The notes: generated by a model from the letters alone, not told the origin. Positions 36,246 to 43,887 are shown, counted from the stretch's first letter. The stretch is 64,000 bases of DNA from Bacteroidales bacterium UBA4116 (GCA_002381645.1 DFXE01000023.1:1-64000); one strand, 5' to 3'. Made by a program: numbers and translations.

Positions 36246-37907
36246 TTAAATGATTAAATTTCCATAGTATCTATATATCGGATATTTTGAATAATTCTTT
36301 ACTTTGGAATTAGAACGTTCATATATCCATGTTAACAAGCTTTTTTTGTCATTTAAAATATTGCTTTTTTTGTTTTTTAACTCTTGAAACTCTACAAATA
36401 ATTCCTTATTATCCGATAGTAATTTATTTGCAATGTCTTCAAATAAATAATATGAAAAATTTTCATTGATATCTAGAATTGAATCAAAAAAATGCCATGA
36501 AAAAAAAGAGTCAATAGACTGAGGTTCTAGCATTTGTACTACGTATCTATCTGATGTTTGACCTAAGGGTATAATAAAGTCGTCTCTATAAAAATTAACT
36601 ATCTCATGTTCCTTTATAACTTTAGTATTTTTATGAGGTTGAGAATTTGACAAAGCATTTTCAAATGAATCTATATAATAAACCTCAACTTTGAGTTGAA
36701 TGTCATCTGAAAATTGAAAATATTTCACACAATTATTCTTCATGTGTTCAATTACATCCACCCAACCCTGAGGTATAATATAATAATCTGGTTTGCAAAT
36801 AGATAATTTTGGTTTATATCTATTGAAATATTTAAGTGTTTTTGTTTCTGGTTGGGTGGATATATATCTGTAGTTATAATAATTTCCAATTATACTTTTA
36901 AATTTTTGAACTTTATATCCTTCAAATTCTAAATCAATAAACATTGATTTATCTATCGTCCAATCTACAGTTACATTTTTTTCTGTTTGAAATAATCTGA
37001 GTGCTTCTTCTTTTGTATGTTTTATAAAATCAGAGTTTGAAAAGACAAAATGAACCACTTTAAAAATAAAAAATTTTGTAGCTAAAACTATATCTTTAAA
37101 TTCTTTCAACATATGTGCTTCAGATGTGAAACCAATAGTCCCAAACAAAGAGACATAGCCAGAGGAATAACGCGGCGAATCAAGAATTGCTTTTATCCCA
37201 TTTTCAGCAGTTTGATTAAAACAGTGTAAATAATTTGTAGTTTTGAATTCCTTATTCATCTCAAACAGAATATAAGGCATAAATTTTTCATAAATTAATA
37301 ATCCTGTTTTTTCTGGGATAAGATCAATTTGATTAGGGCATATGGTTATAAAGTATTGATAATCCGCGCTTTTTGTTGAGTGTGTATCAATAAAGACATG
37401 AGGTTTTAATATATGAAAAATTTTTATGAAAGTTTTAGTATTTAAGGATTTGCATTTTATAAAATCTCTGTTTAAGTCAATATTTTTTGAATTGCTCCTA
37501 AAGCCATAAGAATTTTGTAGGTTTATATCACTATGATTTATGTAATTTCTGCTTATCATACCTCCAATATTAAGAATAGGTATTATACATATTACAACTT
37601 TTTCTAAAAGAAAATGATAGTTGTTTTGTAATATTTCTAAAGCAAAATTCATACAAGCATCGATGCCACAAGGTTCACCCCCATGTATACCATTGTTAAT
37701 TAGTATTATACTTTTGTTTTTTATAAGACCTTCAATATCATCAGAACTATTTGATGATATAATAAACAAATGAATTGGTTTACCTAAATCCGATTTTTCA
37801 AACTCAAACAAAAAAGCTTTAGTATATTTTACAGCCAATTCAGAGAAAAAATCTATGACTTCGTTATAATCAGGTGATTTGTTTTCTAAAAAATATCTAA
37901 AAGGCAT
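36246..37907 (-). CDS. M14-family zinc carboxypeptidase-like protein, RiPP operon
   Basis: This is a 553-residue protein whose first ~290 residues carry the M14 metallocarboxypeptidase motifs in order. Zinc ligands are H75 and E78 in 'NGIHGGEPCG' and H176 in 'FIDTHSTKS'. The substrate-carboxylate site is R148 in 'IDLNRDF', and the catalytic Glu is E263 in 'FTSEAHML'. The C-terminal ~260 residues are not recognised. There is no signal peptide, so it should act in the cytoplasm. Its ATG lies 22 bp inside the end of the radical SAM gene, which implies translational coupling. In this operon it may trim the leader or the C-terminus of the modified peptide, or act on an unrelated peptide; the first is inference. 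It is the last gene before the tRNA terminator. Confidence 0.8.
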   Translation of the reverse strand: MPFRYFLENKSPDYNEVIDFFSELAVKYTKAFLFEFEKSDLGKPIHLFIISSNSSDDIEGLIKNKSIILINNGIHGGEPCGIDACMNFALEILQNNYHFLLEKVVICIIPILNIGGMISRNYINHSDINLQNSYGFRSNSKNIDLNRDFIKCKSLNTKTFIKIFHILKPHVFIDTHSTKSADYQYFITICPNQIDLIPEKTGLLIYEKFMPYILFEMNKEFKTTNYLHCFNQTAENGIKAILDSPRYSSGYVSLFGTIGFTSEAHMLKEFKDIVLATKFFIFKVVHFVFSNSDFIKHTKEEALRLFQTEKNVTVDWTIDKSMFIDLEFEGYKVQKFKSIIGNYYNYRYISTQPETKTLKYFNRYKPKLSICKPDYYIIPQGWVDVIEHMKNNCVKYFQFSDDIQLKVEVYYIDSFENALSNSQPHKNTKVIKEHEIVNFYRDDFIIPLGQTSDRYVVQMLEPQSIDSFFSWHFFDSILDINENFSYYLFEDIANKLLSDNKELFVEFQELKNKKSNILNDKKSLLTWIYERSNSKVKNYSKYPIYRYYGNLII

Positions 37908-39274
37908 ATTTGTTTATTTATAAATTTTTTTTGGATTATATACTCTATATCGGAATTATCTAATTCATAAAAAATTATCCCCGCGTATTGTGTGAGATTT
38001 TGCATAAACAAACACATATCTTTTGCTGGCAAATAGATATCACCATTAATACAAATATTATCATGATAACATCCACCACCACAAAAATACTTAGCAAAAC
38101 ACGACTTACAATCTATATTTACTTTTGTAGGGCTTACTTGATATTCAGACCGGAATATATTTTTTTGATATATATTTCCTAAAATGAAATCAGAAATGCC
38201 AACAAAACGATGGCATAACTGAACATTTCCATCAGTGGAAATTGCAACGCCACTCCTTCCTGCACCACAAGCAAAATATCTTTTTTGTCTGTATACAAAT
38301 TGTTCTAACATTCTTGATAAGTGCCACCCTAAGCCGGAATATTTTATTTTTTTTAAATTTTTATCATTATGTTTCTTGATGGTTTCTATTAAGATATTGG
38401 AGGTTTCTTTTATGTAATTTAATATATACGGAATATCTCTATGCAAAACTTTTTCAGTAAATAATGCTGGTGTAGCTACTGTTAATTGAACAAATTTAAA
38501 GCCAATCTCATTTAAGTGTTTTTCTACATAAGAATAATCTTTAATATCCATAAGAGTAGCTCTACAAATGGAATCTGGTATAGCTTCTAATAGTTTTTTT
38601 AATTTTTTTAATGCAAAATCATAAGTCCCATTGCCATTTTTAAAAACTCTGTATTTATCTTGTATTTTTTTTGGGCCATCAAAACTAACAACTGGAATGA
38701 TTTTATACTTTTTCATAAAAGCGATATTTTCATCATTTAATAACAATCCATTAGTTGTGATTCCAAATTCAAATTTTTTTTCAAATTTTTCACCTTGTTG
38801 CAAAGCATAATTTGCAACCTTTTTAATTAGTTTGAAATTTAAGAGGGGTTCTCCCCCAAAAAAACTTATACCAAGTTCCTTCTTATTCTTAGACTCTTTA
38901 ATTAACCAGTCAACTGATTTTATTGCAGTTTCATAATTCATAAATCCAGCATTTCCATACTCTCCCTCATTTCCATAACAATATGTGCATTTTAAATTAC
39001 AAGTTTGAGCAACAAACAATGTAATATGAGTAAGTGGAGAAATGCTTGTTGTATTTTTATTTGAATAAATATTTTTTTTTAATAATTTAATATTATCTAA
39101 AAAGGATAACTCGTCATTAGTAATTTCTAAGTTAGGTTTTTTTATTATTGAATTTAACCTTACCTTTTCCTTGTTGCCAATAATTTGAATTGTTAATTCA
39201 TCCCCATTAATCAAAAAAAAATGATTATTATAATCAAAAACATGATTCGTTGATATTTGATATAAATTCTTCAT
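37886..39274 (-). CDS. Radical SAM/SPASM peptide maturase
   Basis: This is a 462-residue enzyme. The radical SAM cluster motif CX3CX2C is C92-C96-C99 in 'CNLKCTYCY'. SAM-binding 'FFGGEPLLN' (~138-146), 'GITTNG', and 'VVSFDGPKKIQDKYR' follow. A C-terminal SPASM domain supplies C336, C354, C389, C392, C398, C402, C408, and C421 for auxiliary clusters ('CKSCFAKYFCGGGCYHDN'). The first ~75 residues may hold a precursor-binding (RRE-like) domain, which I cannot confirm. This is the pattern of enzymes that make thioether or carbon cross-links at Cys in RiPP precursors. The substrate is very likely the Nif11-type peptide encoded 61 bp upstream. The gene is strongly AT-rich. Confidence 0.85.
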   Translation of the reverse strand: MKNLYQISTNHVFDYNNHFFLINGDELTIQIIGNKEKVRLNSIIKKPNLEITNDELSFLDNIKLLKKNIYSNKNTTSISPLTHITLFVAQTCNLKCTYCYGNEGEYGNAGFMNYETAIKSVDWLIKESKNKKELGISFFGGEPLLNFKLIKKVANYALQQGEKFEKKFEFGITTNGLLLNDENIAFMKKYKIIPVVSFDGPKKIQDKYRVFKNGNGTYDFALKKLKKLLEAIPDSICRATLMDIKDYSYVEKHLNEIGFKFVQLTVATPALFTEKVLHRDIPYILNYIKETSNILIETIKKHNDKNLKKIKYSGLGWHLSRMLEQFVYRQKRYFACGAGRSGVAISTDGNVQLCHRFVGISDFILGNIYQKNIFRSEYQVSPTKVNIDCKSCFAKYFCGGGCYHDNICINGDIYLPAKDMCLFMQNLTQYAGIIFYELDNSDIEYIIQKKFINKQICLLDIF

Positions 39275-39291
39275 TTTTGCATTAATATTGT

Positions 39292-39327
39292 TTAAGAGAG
39301 TATAACTTAAATACTATACTCTCTTAA
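39292..39327 (-). promoter_or_regulatory. Intercistronic hairpin between precursor and maturase genes
   Basis: A perfect 13-bp stem (39292-39304 with 39315-39327) closes a 10-nt loop between the precursor stop and the maturase start. There is no T run on the minus strand after it. It may protect the precursor transcript from decay or let only part of transcription proceed, which would raise precursor over enzymes. Confidence 0.65.
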
Positions 39328-39335
39328 GTTGTTCA

Positions 39336-39635
39336 CTAAGATGCGATCCCAATTTCATCATTCTCACTTCCCCCTCCAACTCTACAACAACAACACATTT
39401 CTAATCCAGCGACCCTTTTATCAGACCTAAAAGAAGAAGTATCTTCAAGCATAGTTAACTCCCAGTCTGATAAACATGATTTTGCCTCATATAATTCAGC
39501 TTCTGTAAATAAAAAGCCTTCATTTTCAATTACAATGCGGCGCTCTAATGTAGACTTTGCAGATGCTAATCTGTTATACAAAGTTTCATCTGACTTCACT
39601 TGATTTAAAAAACACATAGCTGATTCTAATGCCAT
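39336..39635 (-). CDS. Nif11-like leader RiPP precursor with CCCC core
   Basis: This is a 99-residue peptide. Residues ~1-65 fit the Nif11-type leader: 'ALESAMCFLNQVKSDETLYN', 'NEGFLFTEAELYEA', and 'CLSDWELTMLED', i.e. the FL..V..D..L / G..FT..EL..A / LSD.EL series. The C-terminal ~25 residues differ in character: 'VAGLEMCCCCRVGGGSENDE', with Cys 81-84 in a row, then a Gly-rich and acidic tail ending 'IGIAS'. Further cysteines are at 8 and 54. A leader with a Cys core next to a radical SAM/SPASM enzyme is the hallmark of a modified-peptide pathway. The leader-core boundary may lie near VAG. It lies 29 bp after the Hsp70-like gene. The name Nif11 refers to a leader family, not to nitrogen fixation here. 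Confidence 0.8.
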   Translation of the reverse strand: MALESAMCFLNQVKSDETLYNRLASAKSTLERRIVIENEGFLFTEAELYEAKSCLSDWELTMLEDTSSFRSDKRVAGLEMCCCCRVGGGSENDEIGIAS

Positions 39636-39664
39636 AATAGTTGATTTTAAATTAATAAATGCTG

Positions 39665-41017
39665 TTAATAAAGTGATAATCCGTAAGAAACACTATTAAA
39701 GGTGTCTTGCGAATTTATTTTGTCATCACCAAAAATATTTGCTAAAACTTGCCTTACTGGAACCACCAGGCTACTACCACCAGTAATAAAAACAGAATCA
39801 ATGTCATTTGGCTTGAAATTTACAGAATCAAGAATGTTAAATATTTTCTGTTTTATTTCAGTAGTGTGCTTCATTATTATTGTTTCAAATTCGTTTAACT
39901 TGAATGGCTGATAAATATCTATGACATCTTTATTAAACACTATCTCGGTTTCCTTATTGCTAGACAGGCTTATTTTGGATTTCTCAATACTTTTAAATAA
40001 TGAAAACACATAATTATTGTCAATAAGCGTCATATAATTTCGTATTTTAGGATTTTTTCCTGAAAATACATAATAACTATTCATGCTACGTCTTAGTTTA
40101 CTTTCTTTTAATAAAAAACTTCTTTCCCAGTTACGTAATTCCCAAAATATACTTGTTGGGATTTCTAACTCTTTATCAAAAGATTTATATTTTACGCCTC
40201 GCCCTAAATCTGGTGTAACTTTATACCACATAATCTCTGAGTCAAACAAGTCTCCACCAATATAAACACCACCATGCGCTATTATATCTTGTCTTCTATC
40301 AGCATCATTCGATTTTTCAGGGGAAAGTCTCATTATTGTAAAATCAGATGTTCCAGCTCCAAAATCTGCCACCAAAACAGTTTCAGGTTTTTTTATACTT
40401 TTTTCATAAGTAAAAGCGGCAGCAATCGGTTCTAATTGCAATTTTATATTTTCAAACCCCGCATTTTTAGCCGCTGTAATTAATCGTTTTACTGCGATAT
40501 CTTCTTTTATTGAATCTTCAGAAAATATTGCAGGTCTACCAAGTGTCACATTCTTTATTTCTGCTCCAATATACTCTTCTCCTTTTTTTTTTAGATGGGA
40601 AATTATGCATGTAACTAATTGTTCTGGAGTAATTTTTTTACCAAATATCCAAGCAAATAGGAATTTATCTTGACGTAATAAAGTTTTAACAGATTTCAAG
40701 AGCCTACCTTCCATTTCTTCTTTAAAGTATTGTTTACGTGCTTCTTCGCCAACATAGTAAACCATATCATTTGTCTTAGGAAAATATAAAATTGAACTAT
40801 CACTATATGTAAATAGTTTTTCCTTTGTTTTTTTATCTGTTAATGTTATTACAGAATTTGAAGTTCCAAAATCTAAACCACAGCTAATTTCACTTAATAT
40901 CATAATATTGTTGTTATTTTTAGAATCATTTTGCTTTTCAACCGTTTCATTTGCTACATTGCTTAGAGTTGTATATACGCCAAATATACTCTTATTTATT
41001 AATTCAGCAAATGGCAT
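39665..41017 (-). CDS. Hsp70-like (YegD-type) ATPase without substrate-binding domain, RiPP operon
   Basis: This is a 450-residue actin-fold ATPase. Phosphate-1 motif 'GLDFGTSNS' (~47-55), phosphate-2 'VADFGAGTSDFTI' (~216-228), and adenosine motif 'FITGGSSLVVPVRQ' (~410-423) are in Hsp70 order, with 'LEPIAAAFTYE' between. The chain ends just after the nucleotide-binding domain, so the DnaK peptide-binding domain and lid are absent, as in E. coli YegD. The first ~38 residues ('VEKQNDSKNNNN') are not Hsp70-like; a start at 40903 would remove them. It has no J-protein or GrpE partner in the island. As first gene of the operon it may fold, hold or release the precursor, but that is inference. 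An A10 run lies in the coding strand at 40583-40592. Confidence 0.85.
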   Translation of the reverse strand: MPFAELINKSIFGVYTTLSNVANETVEKQNDSKNNNNIMILSEISCGLDFGTSNSVITLTDKKTKEKLFTYSDSSILYFPKTNDMVYYVGEEARKQYFKEEMEGRLLKSVKTLLRQDKFLFAWIFGKKITPEQLVTCIISHLKKKGEEYIGAEIKNVTLGRPAIFSEDSIKEDIAVKRLITAAKNAGFENIKLQLEPIAAAFTYEKSIKKPETVLVADFGAGTSDFTIMRLSPEKSNDADRRQDIIAHGGVYIGGDLFDSEIMWYKVTPDLGRGVKYKSFDKELEIPTSIFWELRNWERSFLLKESKLRRSMNSYYVFSGKNPKIRNYMTLIDNNYVFSLFKSIEKSKISLSSNKETEIVFNKDVIDIYQPFKLNEFETIIMKHTTEIKQKIFNILDSVNFKPNDIDSVFITGGSSLVVPVRQVLANIFGDDKINSQDTFNSVSYGLSLY

Positions 41018-41329
41018 TGATGTTTTTGTTTCCGTTATCGAATTATGAATATTTGAAACACACGTATCCTATGATGATTACTAACAAAACATAAAGATAG
41101 TGGAAAATTAAACAAAATCATTACTGAACTACAAATATCAGAAACAGCTAATACCATGTACTTATAATGCATGCATTCAGTAAATTATAATATCCTCTTC
41201 CCCGTTATAAAACCCACCCTCCCCAAAAAGATAGAGTCAACTGCATTTCTGGACTTTTATTCCTATATCTTACCACTTTGCCATAAGTTCGGCTATTGTT
41301 TATTATAATCCAGATTTTTTTTGATGGCT

Positions 41330-41679
41330 TATTGGTGTTACCTGTATCAAAGTAACTTGTGTAGAAAACTCTTTCTCGTTTTCGTTATAACCATCAATGC
41401 CATTAACAGAAGGTAGTCTATTATCATGCACCATCCTGTGGCCTTTATCCCGTTTTCTGTTTCGGAATAAAAGTAGTTGAGATGGATGTTGGTTTTCCAT
41501 TTTTGTAAAAATGTTCAATATTTCAACGTCTTTTATACAGGATAGCGACTTTCTCAGAAGTGATATCGAAGTTGTTGGAGATAAACTTAAGTGTCTTACA
41601 ATCTCCATTATTGCTCATTATCCTCTGTTGGAAAAGCACCTTTACCTTTTTCCCTTACGGGAATGATTTTACCTTTCAT
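41330..41679 (-). pseudogene. IS4-type transposase remnant
   Basis: Shifting minus-strand frames give pieces that line up with the C-terminus of IS4-family transposases of Bacteroidetes: 'FISNNFDITSEKVAILYKRR', a stop where Trp is usual, 'NIEHF', then in another frame 'QKWKTNIHLNYFYSETENG' and 'WCMIIDYLLLMA'. These match the 'LYK.RW.IE.FFKWIKQ...' and 'SENAVKTQIW' blocks. Several stops and at least one frameshift make it inactive. An ATG-led 101-codon frame in this area (41303-41608) is out of register with the relic and is not a gene. No terminal inverted repeats were found. Confidence 0.55.
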
Positions 41680-41942
41680 CTATAATCTATCCAATAGTCA
41701 GAGCTAAAGAAATAGTATATAGTTATTATCAATAGGAAATAGTGTAAGAAACCTTATATTGTCGTAAGTCGCAAGGTAAAATAATTCAATACCGGCTTTC
41801 CTCTAAAAGTTGTAAATTCAGACTTGTTTTCTAAAAGATGGTAGACTTAGCGTATCTTGAGCTGCATTAACTGCTTCCAGACAACTCTTCACTACAAATA
41901 TGCGCTCTATATCTAGATATTCATCACTATTCTACTATCTAA

Positions 41943-42287
41943 GAAAGAGGAGCCGTGAGTGGATATTTTGAAGTCGATTTTAAAACCACTACCGAAAAGT
42001 ATAAAGAGTTTACTTTACACGACTATTGATTGCCAATAACAAGAGTTCACGACTTTAAAAAGAAAGGTCATACTAATTTTCACGTAAGAGGAGTTCAAAA
42101 TAGTCGTTCATACAAATTATACTCAGAACTTATAGATAATAATATATCTGCTAAAGTGCAACCAACATCAAAACGAAAATCTGATTTAGACAATCTATCG
42201 ATACGTTTGGCAAATAGTACGTACCGTAGCATCACATATTAAAACTTACCAGAGAGCATCCGGAAAGCAATAGAACTTTTTATATAA
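41943..42287 (+). pseudogene. Interrupted ORF of unknown family
   Basis: One frame runs from 41943 to 42287 with two in-frame stops, TGA at 42027-42029 and TAA at 42240-42242. The sequence on either side reads as one protein: 'SGYFEVDFKTTTEKYKEFTL', then 'FKKKGHTNFHVRGVQNSR', 'QPTSKRKSDLDNLSIRLA', and 'NLPESIRKAIELFI'. A 70-codon piece between the stops can look like a gene alone. The family is not recognised. It is flanked by the transposase relic and the right repeat, so it is probably decayed island cargo. Confidence 0.4.
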
Positions 42288-42502
42288 GAGTCATTACAAA
42301 TGTACTAAATAAGATATGATAAATATATATAATAATTAATTTGTTCTGTATTTATGATTTGACAGTTTCTAAAAATCTCGATCTTTACACTATCATTTAG
42401 AGAATAACAGTCCTATGAGAATCACTTTCAATACAAAGTGAAAATTGAAAAAGGGAATATAGTTAATGTTTTGACAGCATACGGGTTAATTGATTAAAAA
42501 TA

Positions 42503-42539
42503 AATCCGTCAACTCCCACCTAAAAAAATCAAAGGCTTA
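42503..42539 (+). repeat. Right attachment-like repeat (diverged tRNA-Val 3' end copy)
   Basis: These 37 bases repeat 35975-36010 with one substitution and one A insertion. Similarity continues weakly into a degraded terminator (to ~42560). No other tRNA arm precedes it, so it is not a tRNA gene. The rest of 42288-42639 contains nothing else that I can support. Confidence 0.8.
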
Positions 42540-42639
42540 GGATTCTCACAGGTCTTTTTTCTTTTATATTTATTTATACCAAAAATAGGTTCATGCTTTG
42601 CTCTTGCAGCGTGCCATGGCAAACTCTTTAATTTTTCAT

Positions 42640-43080
42640 TTAAAACCACTTTGAAGCAATCCTTAAAAAGGCTCTTGTATCTCTTTTAAAACCTATTTTT
42701 TCATAATATACTGCTGTATTCTCTTCTGTTTGGACCAACCATTCCGAGTGAGGAAAATGTTGAATACATCGTTCAATCAACTCTCGCCCTATTCCTTTTC
42801 CCTGAAATTCCGGATCTACCACTAAATCATAAATTACAGACCTTACTACCTGATCACTAAGTACTCTGACAACGCCAATCAATTTGTCGCCTATCCATGC
42901 TGATACAACTAACGTTGAATTTTTGAAAGGCAAATTAAACTTTTCGCGCATATCAGGAGTTTCCGATCCATCCGACCATCCGACTGACATAAACAACCGG
43001 TGTAGCTCGTCGGAGGGTAATTCTTTTTTCAATTCATCAAAAGTAATATTACGAACAGCTTTTTCTTTCACAGGTGCCAT
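42640..43080 (-). CDS. GNAT-family N-acetyltransferase
   Basis: This is a 146-residue acetyltransferase. Strands 'STLVVSAWIGDKLIGVVRVL' and 'YDLVVDPEFQGKGIGRELIE' show the GNAT core, with the acetyl-CoA loop QGKGIG at ~95-100, and 'VQTEENTAVYYEKIGFKRD' closes the fold. Substrate is unknown. It is the first intact gene to the right of the island boundary, facing it, and belongs to the host chromosome or to an older insertion. Confidence 0.82.
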   Translation of the reverse strand: MAPVKEKAVRNITFDELKKELPSDELHRLFMSVGWSDGSETPDMREKFNLPFKNSTLVVSAWIGDKLIGVVRVLSDQVVRSVIYDLVVDPEFQGKGIGRELIERCIQHFPHSEWLVQTEENTAVYYEKIGFKRDTRAFLRIASKWF

Positions 43081-43179
43081 ATTAATTTTTTTATTGCTGG
43101 ATAGTTACAAATCTACTGATTTCTCTTCTAAATCCTCAATTCCTGGCAACGTGGATCGATAACACCGGATTATTTTCAC

Positions 43180-43187
43180 TATGTTTG
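43180..43187 (+). promoter_or_regulatory. Putative -7 element for the DUF6078 gene
   Basis: TATGTTTG fits TAnnTTTG, 17 bp before the ATG at 43205. No TTTG is present at the ideal distance upstream. Confidence 0.4.
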
Positions 43188-43204
43188 CATAAGACTCTGT
43201 AATT

Positions 43205-43639
43205 ATGAAAGAAACTATAGATTTTTCGCAGATCCCTCACCAGTATGCGATGTGCCTGAACAGGGAATGTGTCCAGGCCAATAACTGCCTCAGGCAGGTT
43301 GTAGTACAATATGTACCGGCGGATATTCAGCTATGGACTATTATCAGTCCGGCTTACTTAGCCACACTGGAAGGTAACTGTCCACATCACCGGCCTGCCG
43401 CCAAGGTAAGGTACGCCAGGGGATTTATTCATATTCTGGAGAATTTGCCCTATAACCGGATGCAAACGGTCGTTGCCCGTCTGATCGCACTTTTCGGGAA
43501 AAGAACTTACTACCGGGTCCGCAAAGGAGAACGCCCGCTTTCCATTGCCGAACAACAGCAATTCTTTCGTGTTCTCAAACAGTGTGGAGTATCGTCATGG
43601 GGAGAATTCGATGCTTACTTCGAAGACTATGATTGGTAA
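43205..43639 (+). CDS. DUF6078-like protein
   Basis: This is a 144-residue soluble protein. It matches the Bacteroidales DUF6078 pattern: 'QYAMCLNRECVQANNCLRQ' (a four-Cys start with two further conserved positions), 'TIISPAYLATLEGNCPHHRP', 'ILENLPYNRMQ', 'LFGKRTYYRVRKGERPL', and 'FDAYFEDYDW'. The cysteines (~17, 22, 28, and 59) could bind a metal or cluster. The middle resembles a helix-rich DNA-binding region but no fold is known to me. Two hairpins follow its stop. Confidence 0.75.
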   Translation: MKETIDFSQIPHQYAMCLNRECVQANNCLRQVVVQYVPADIQLWTIISPAYLATLEGNCPHHRPAAKVRYARGFIHILENLPYNRMQTVVARLIALFGKRTYYRVRKGERPLSIAEQQQFFRVLKQCGVSSWGEFDAYFEDYDW

Positions 43640-43649
43640 CAGAAGCATT

Positions 43650-43727
43650 GTGCCACCACATTGGCAAAGTTTTGCCAGTGTGATGGCACCAAGTTGTCAC
43701 CCTCATGGCAATGTTATGCCATGCAGG
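43650..43727 (+). repeat. Two adjacent TGGCA-rich hairpins after the DUF6078 gene
   Basis: The first has a 19-bp stem with two G-T pairs (43650-43668 with 43671-43689) and an almost absent loop. The second is a 7-bp stem CATGGCA/TGCCATG (43704-43723) with a bulged CCT/AGG extension to 43727. Both are built on TGCCA/TGGCA. No T run follows, so a simple terminator is unlikely. Confidence 0.6.
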
Positions 43728-43887
43728 TGTCACCAAATAAACCGTTAATAAATCGTATAGTCTTTTGACTCCTAATTATTACAGCCTATGATAGTGGCAG
43801 TACCCGGAAAATTCACGGTATAAATCAGAATCTCTAAAAAATGTATAACTACCACATCCCCTTTTTCAGAAAAATATTCAAATCTGG

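Larger units (their letters stand above)
35991..42539. mobile_element. tRNA-Val-associated genomic island carrying a putative RiPP operon
   Basis: The interval between the tRNA 3' end and its diverged copy at 42503-42539 is visibly more AT-rich than its surroundings, with long A/T runs inside genes. It contains four intact minus-strand genes (Hsp70-like, Nif11-type precursor, radical SAM, M14 peptidase), then a decayed right part with an IS4-type transposase relic and an interrupted ORF. No integrase or mobilisation gene is seen, so it is probably an immobile remnant or was moved by a helper element. 36036-36245 contains no gene that I can support. Boundaries rest on the repeat; the mobility history is inferred. 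Confidence 0.7.

Noticed and set aside
39336..39635. A nitrogen-fixation role for the Nif11-like peptide
   Set aside because: The name is historical for the leader family; no nif genes are in the window.
41303..41608. A 101-codon minus-strand ORF
   Set aside because: It is out of frame with the transposase-like pieces that overlap it and has no protein-like pattern of its own; treated as chance within a relic.
35991..42539. A prophage at the tRNA-Val site
   Set aside because: No capsid, tail, terminase, lysis or phage replication genes are present, and no integrase was found.
42503..42560. A second tRNA gene or tRNA-like RNA at the island's right end
   Set aside because: Only the 3' third of the tRNA plus its terminator is present; D arm, anticodon arm and 5' acceptor strand are missing, so it is an att-type copy.
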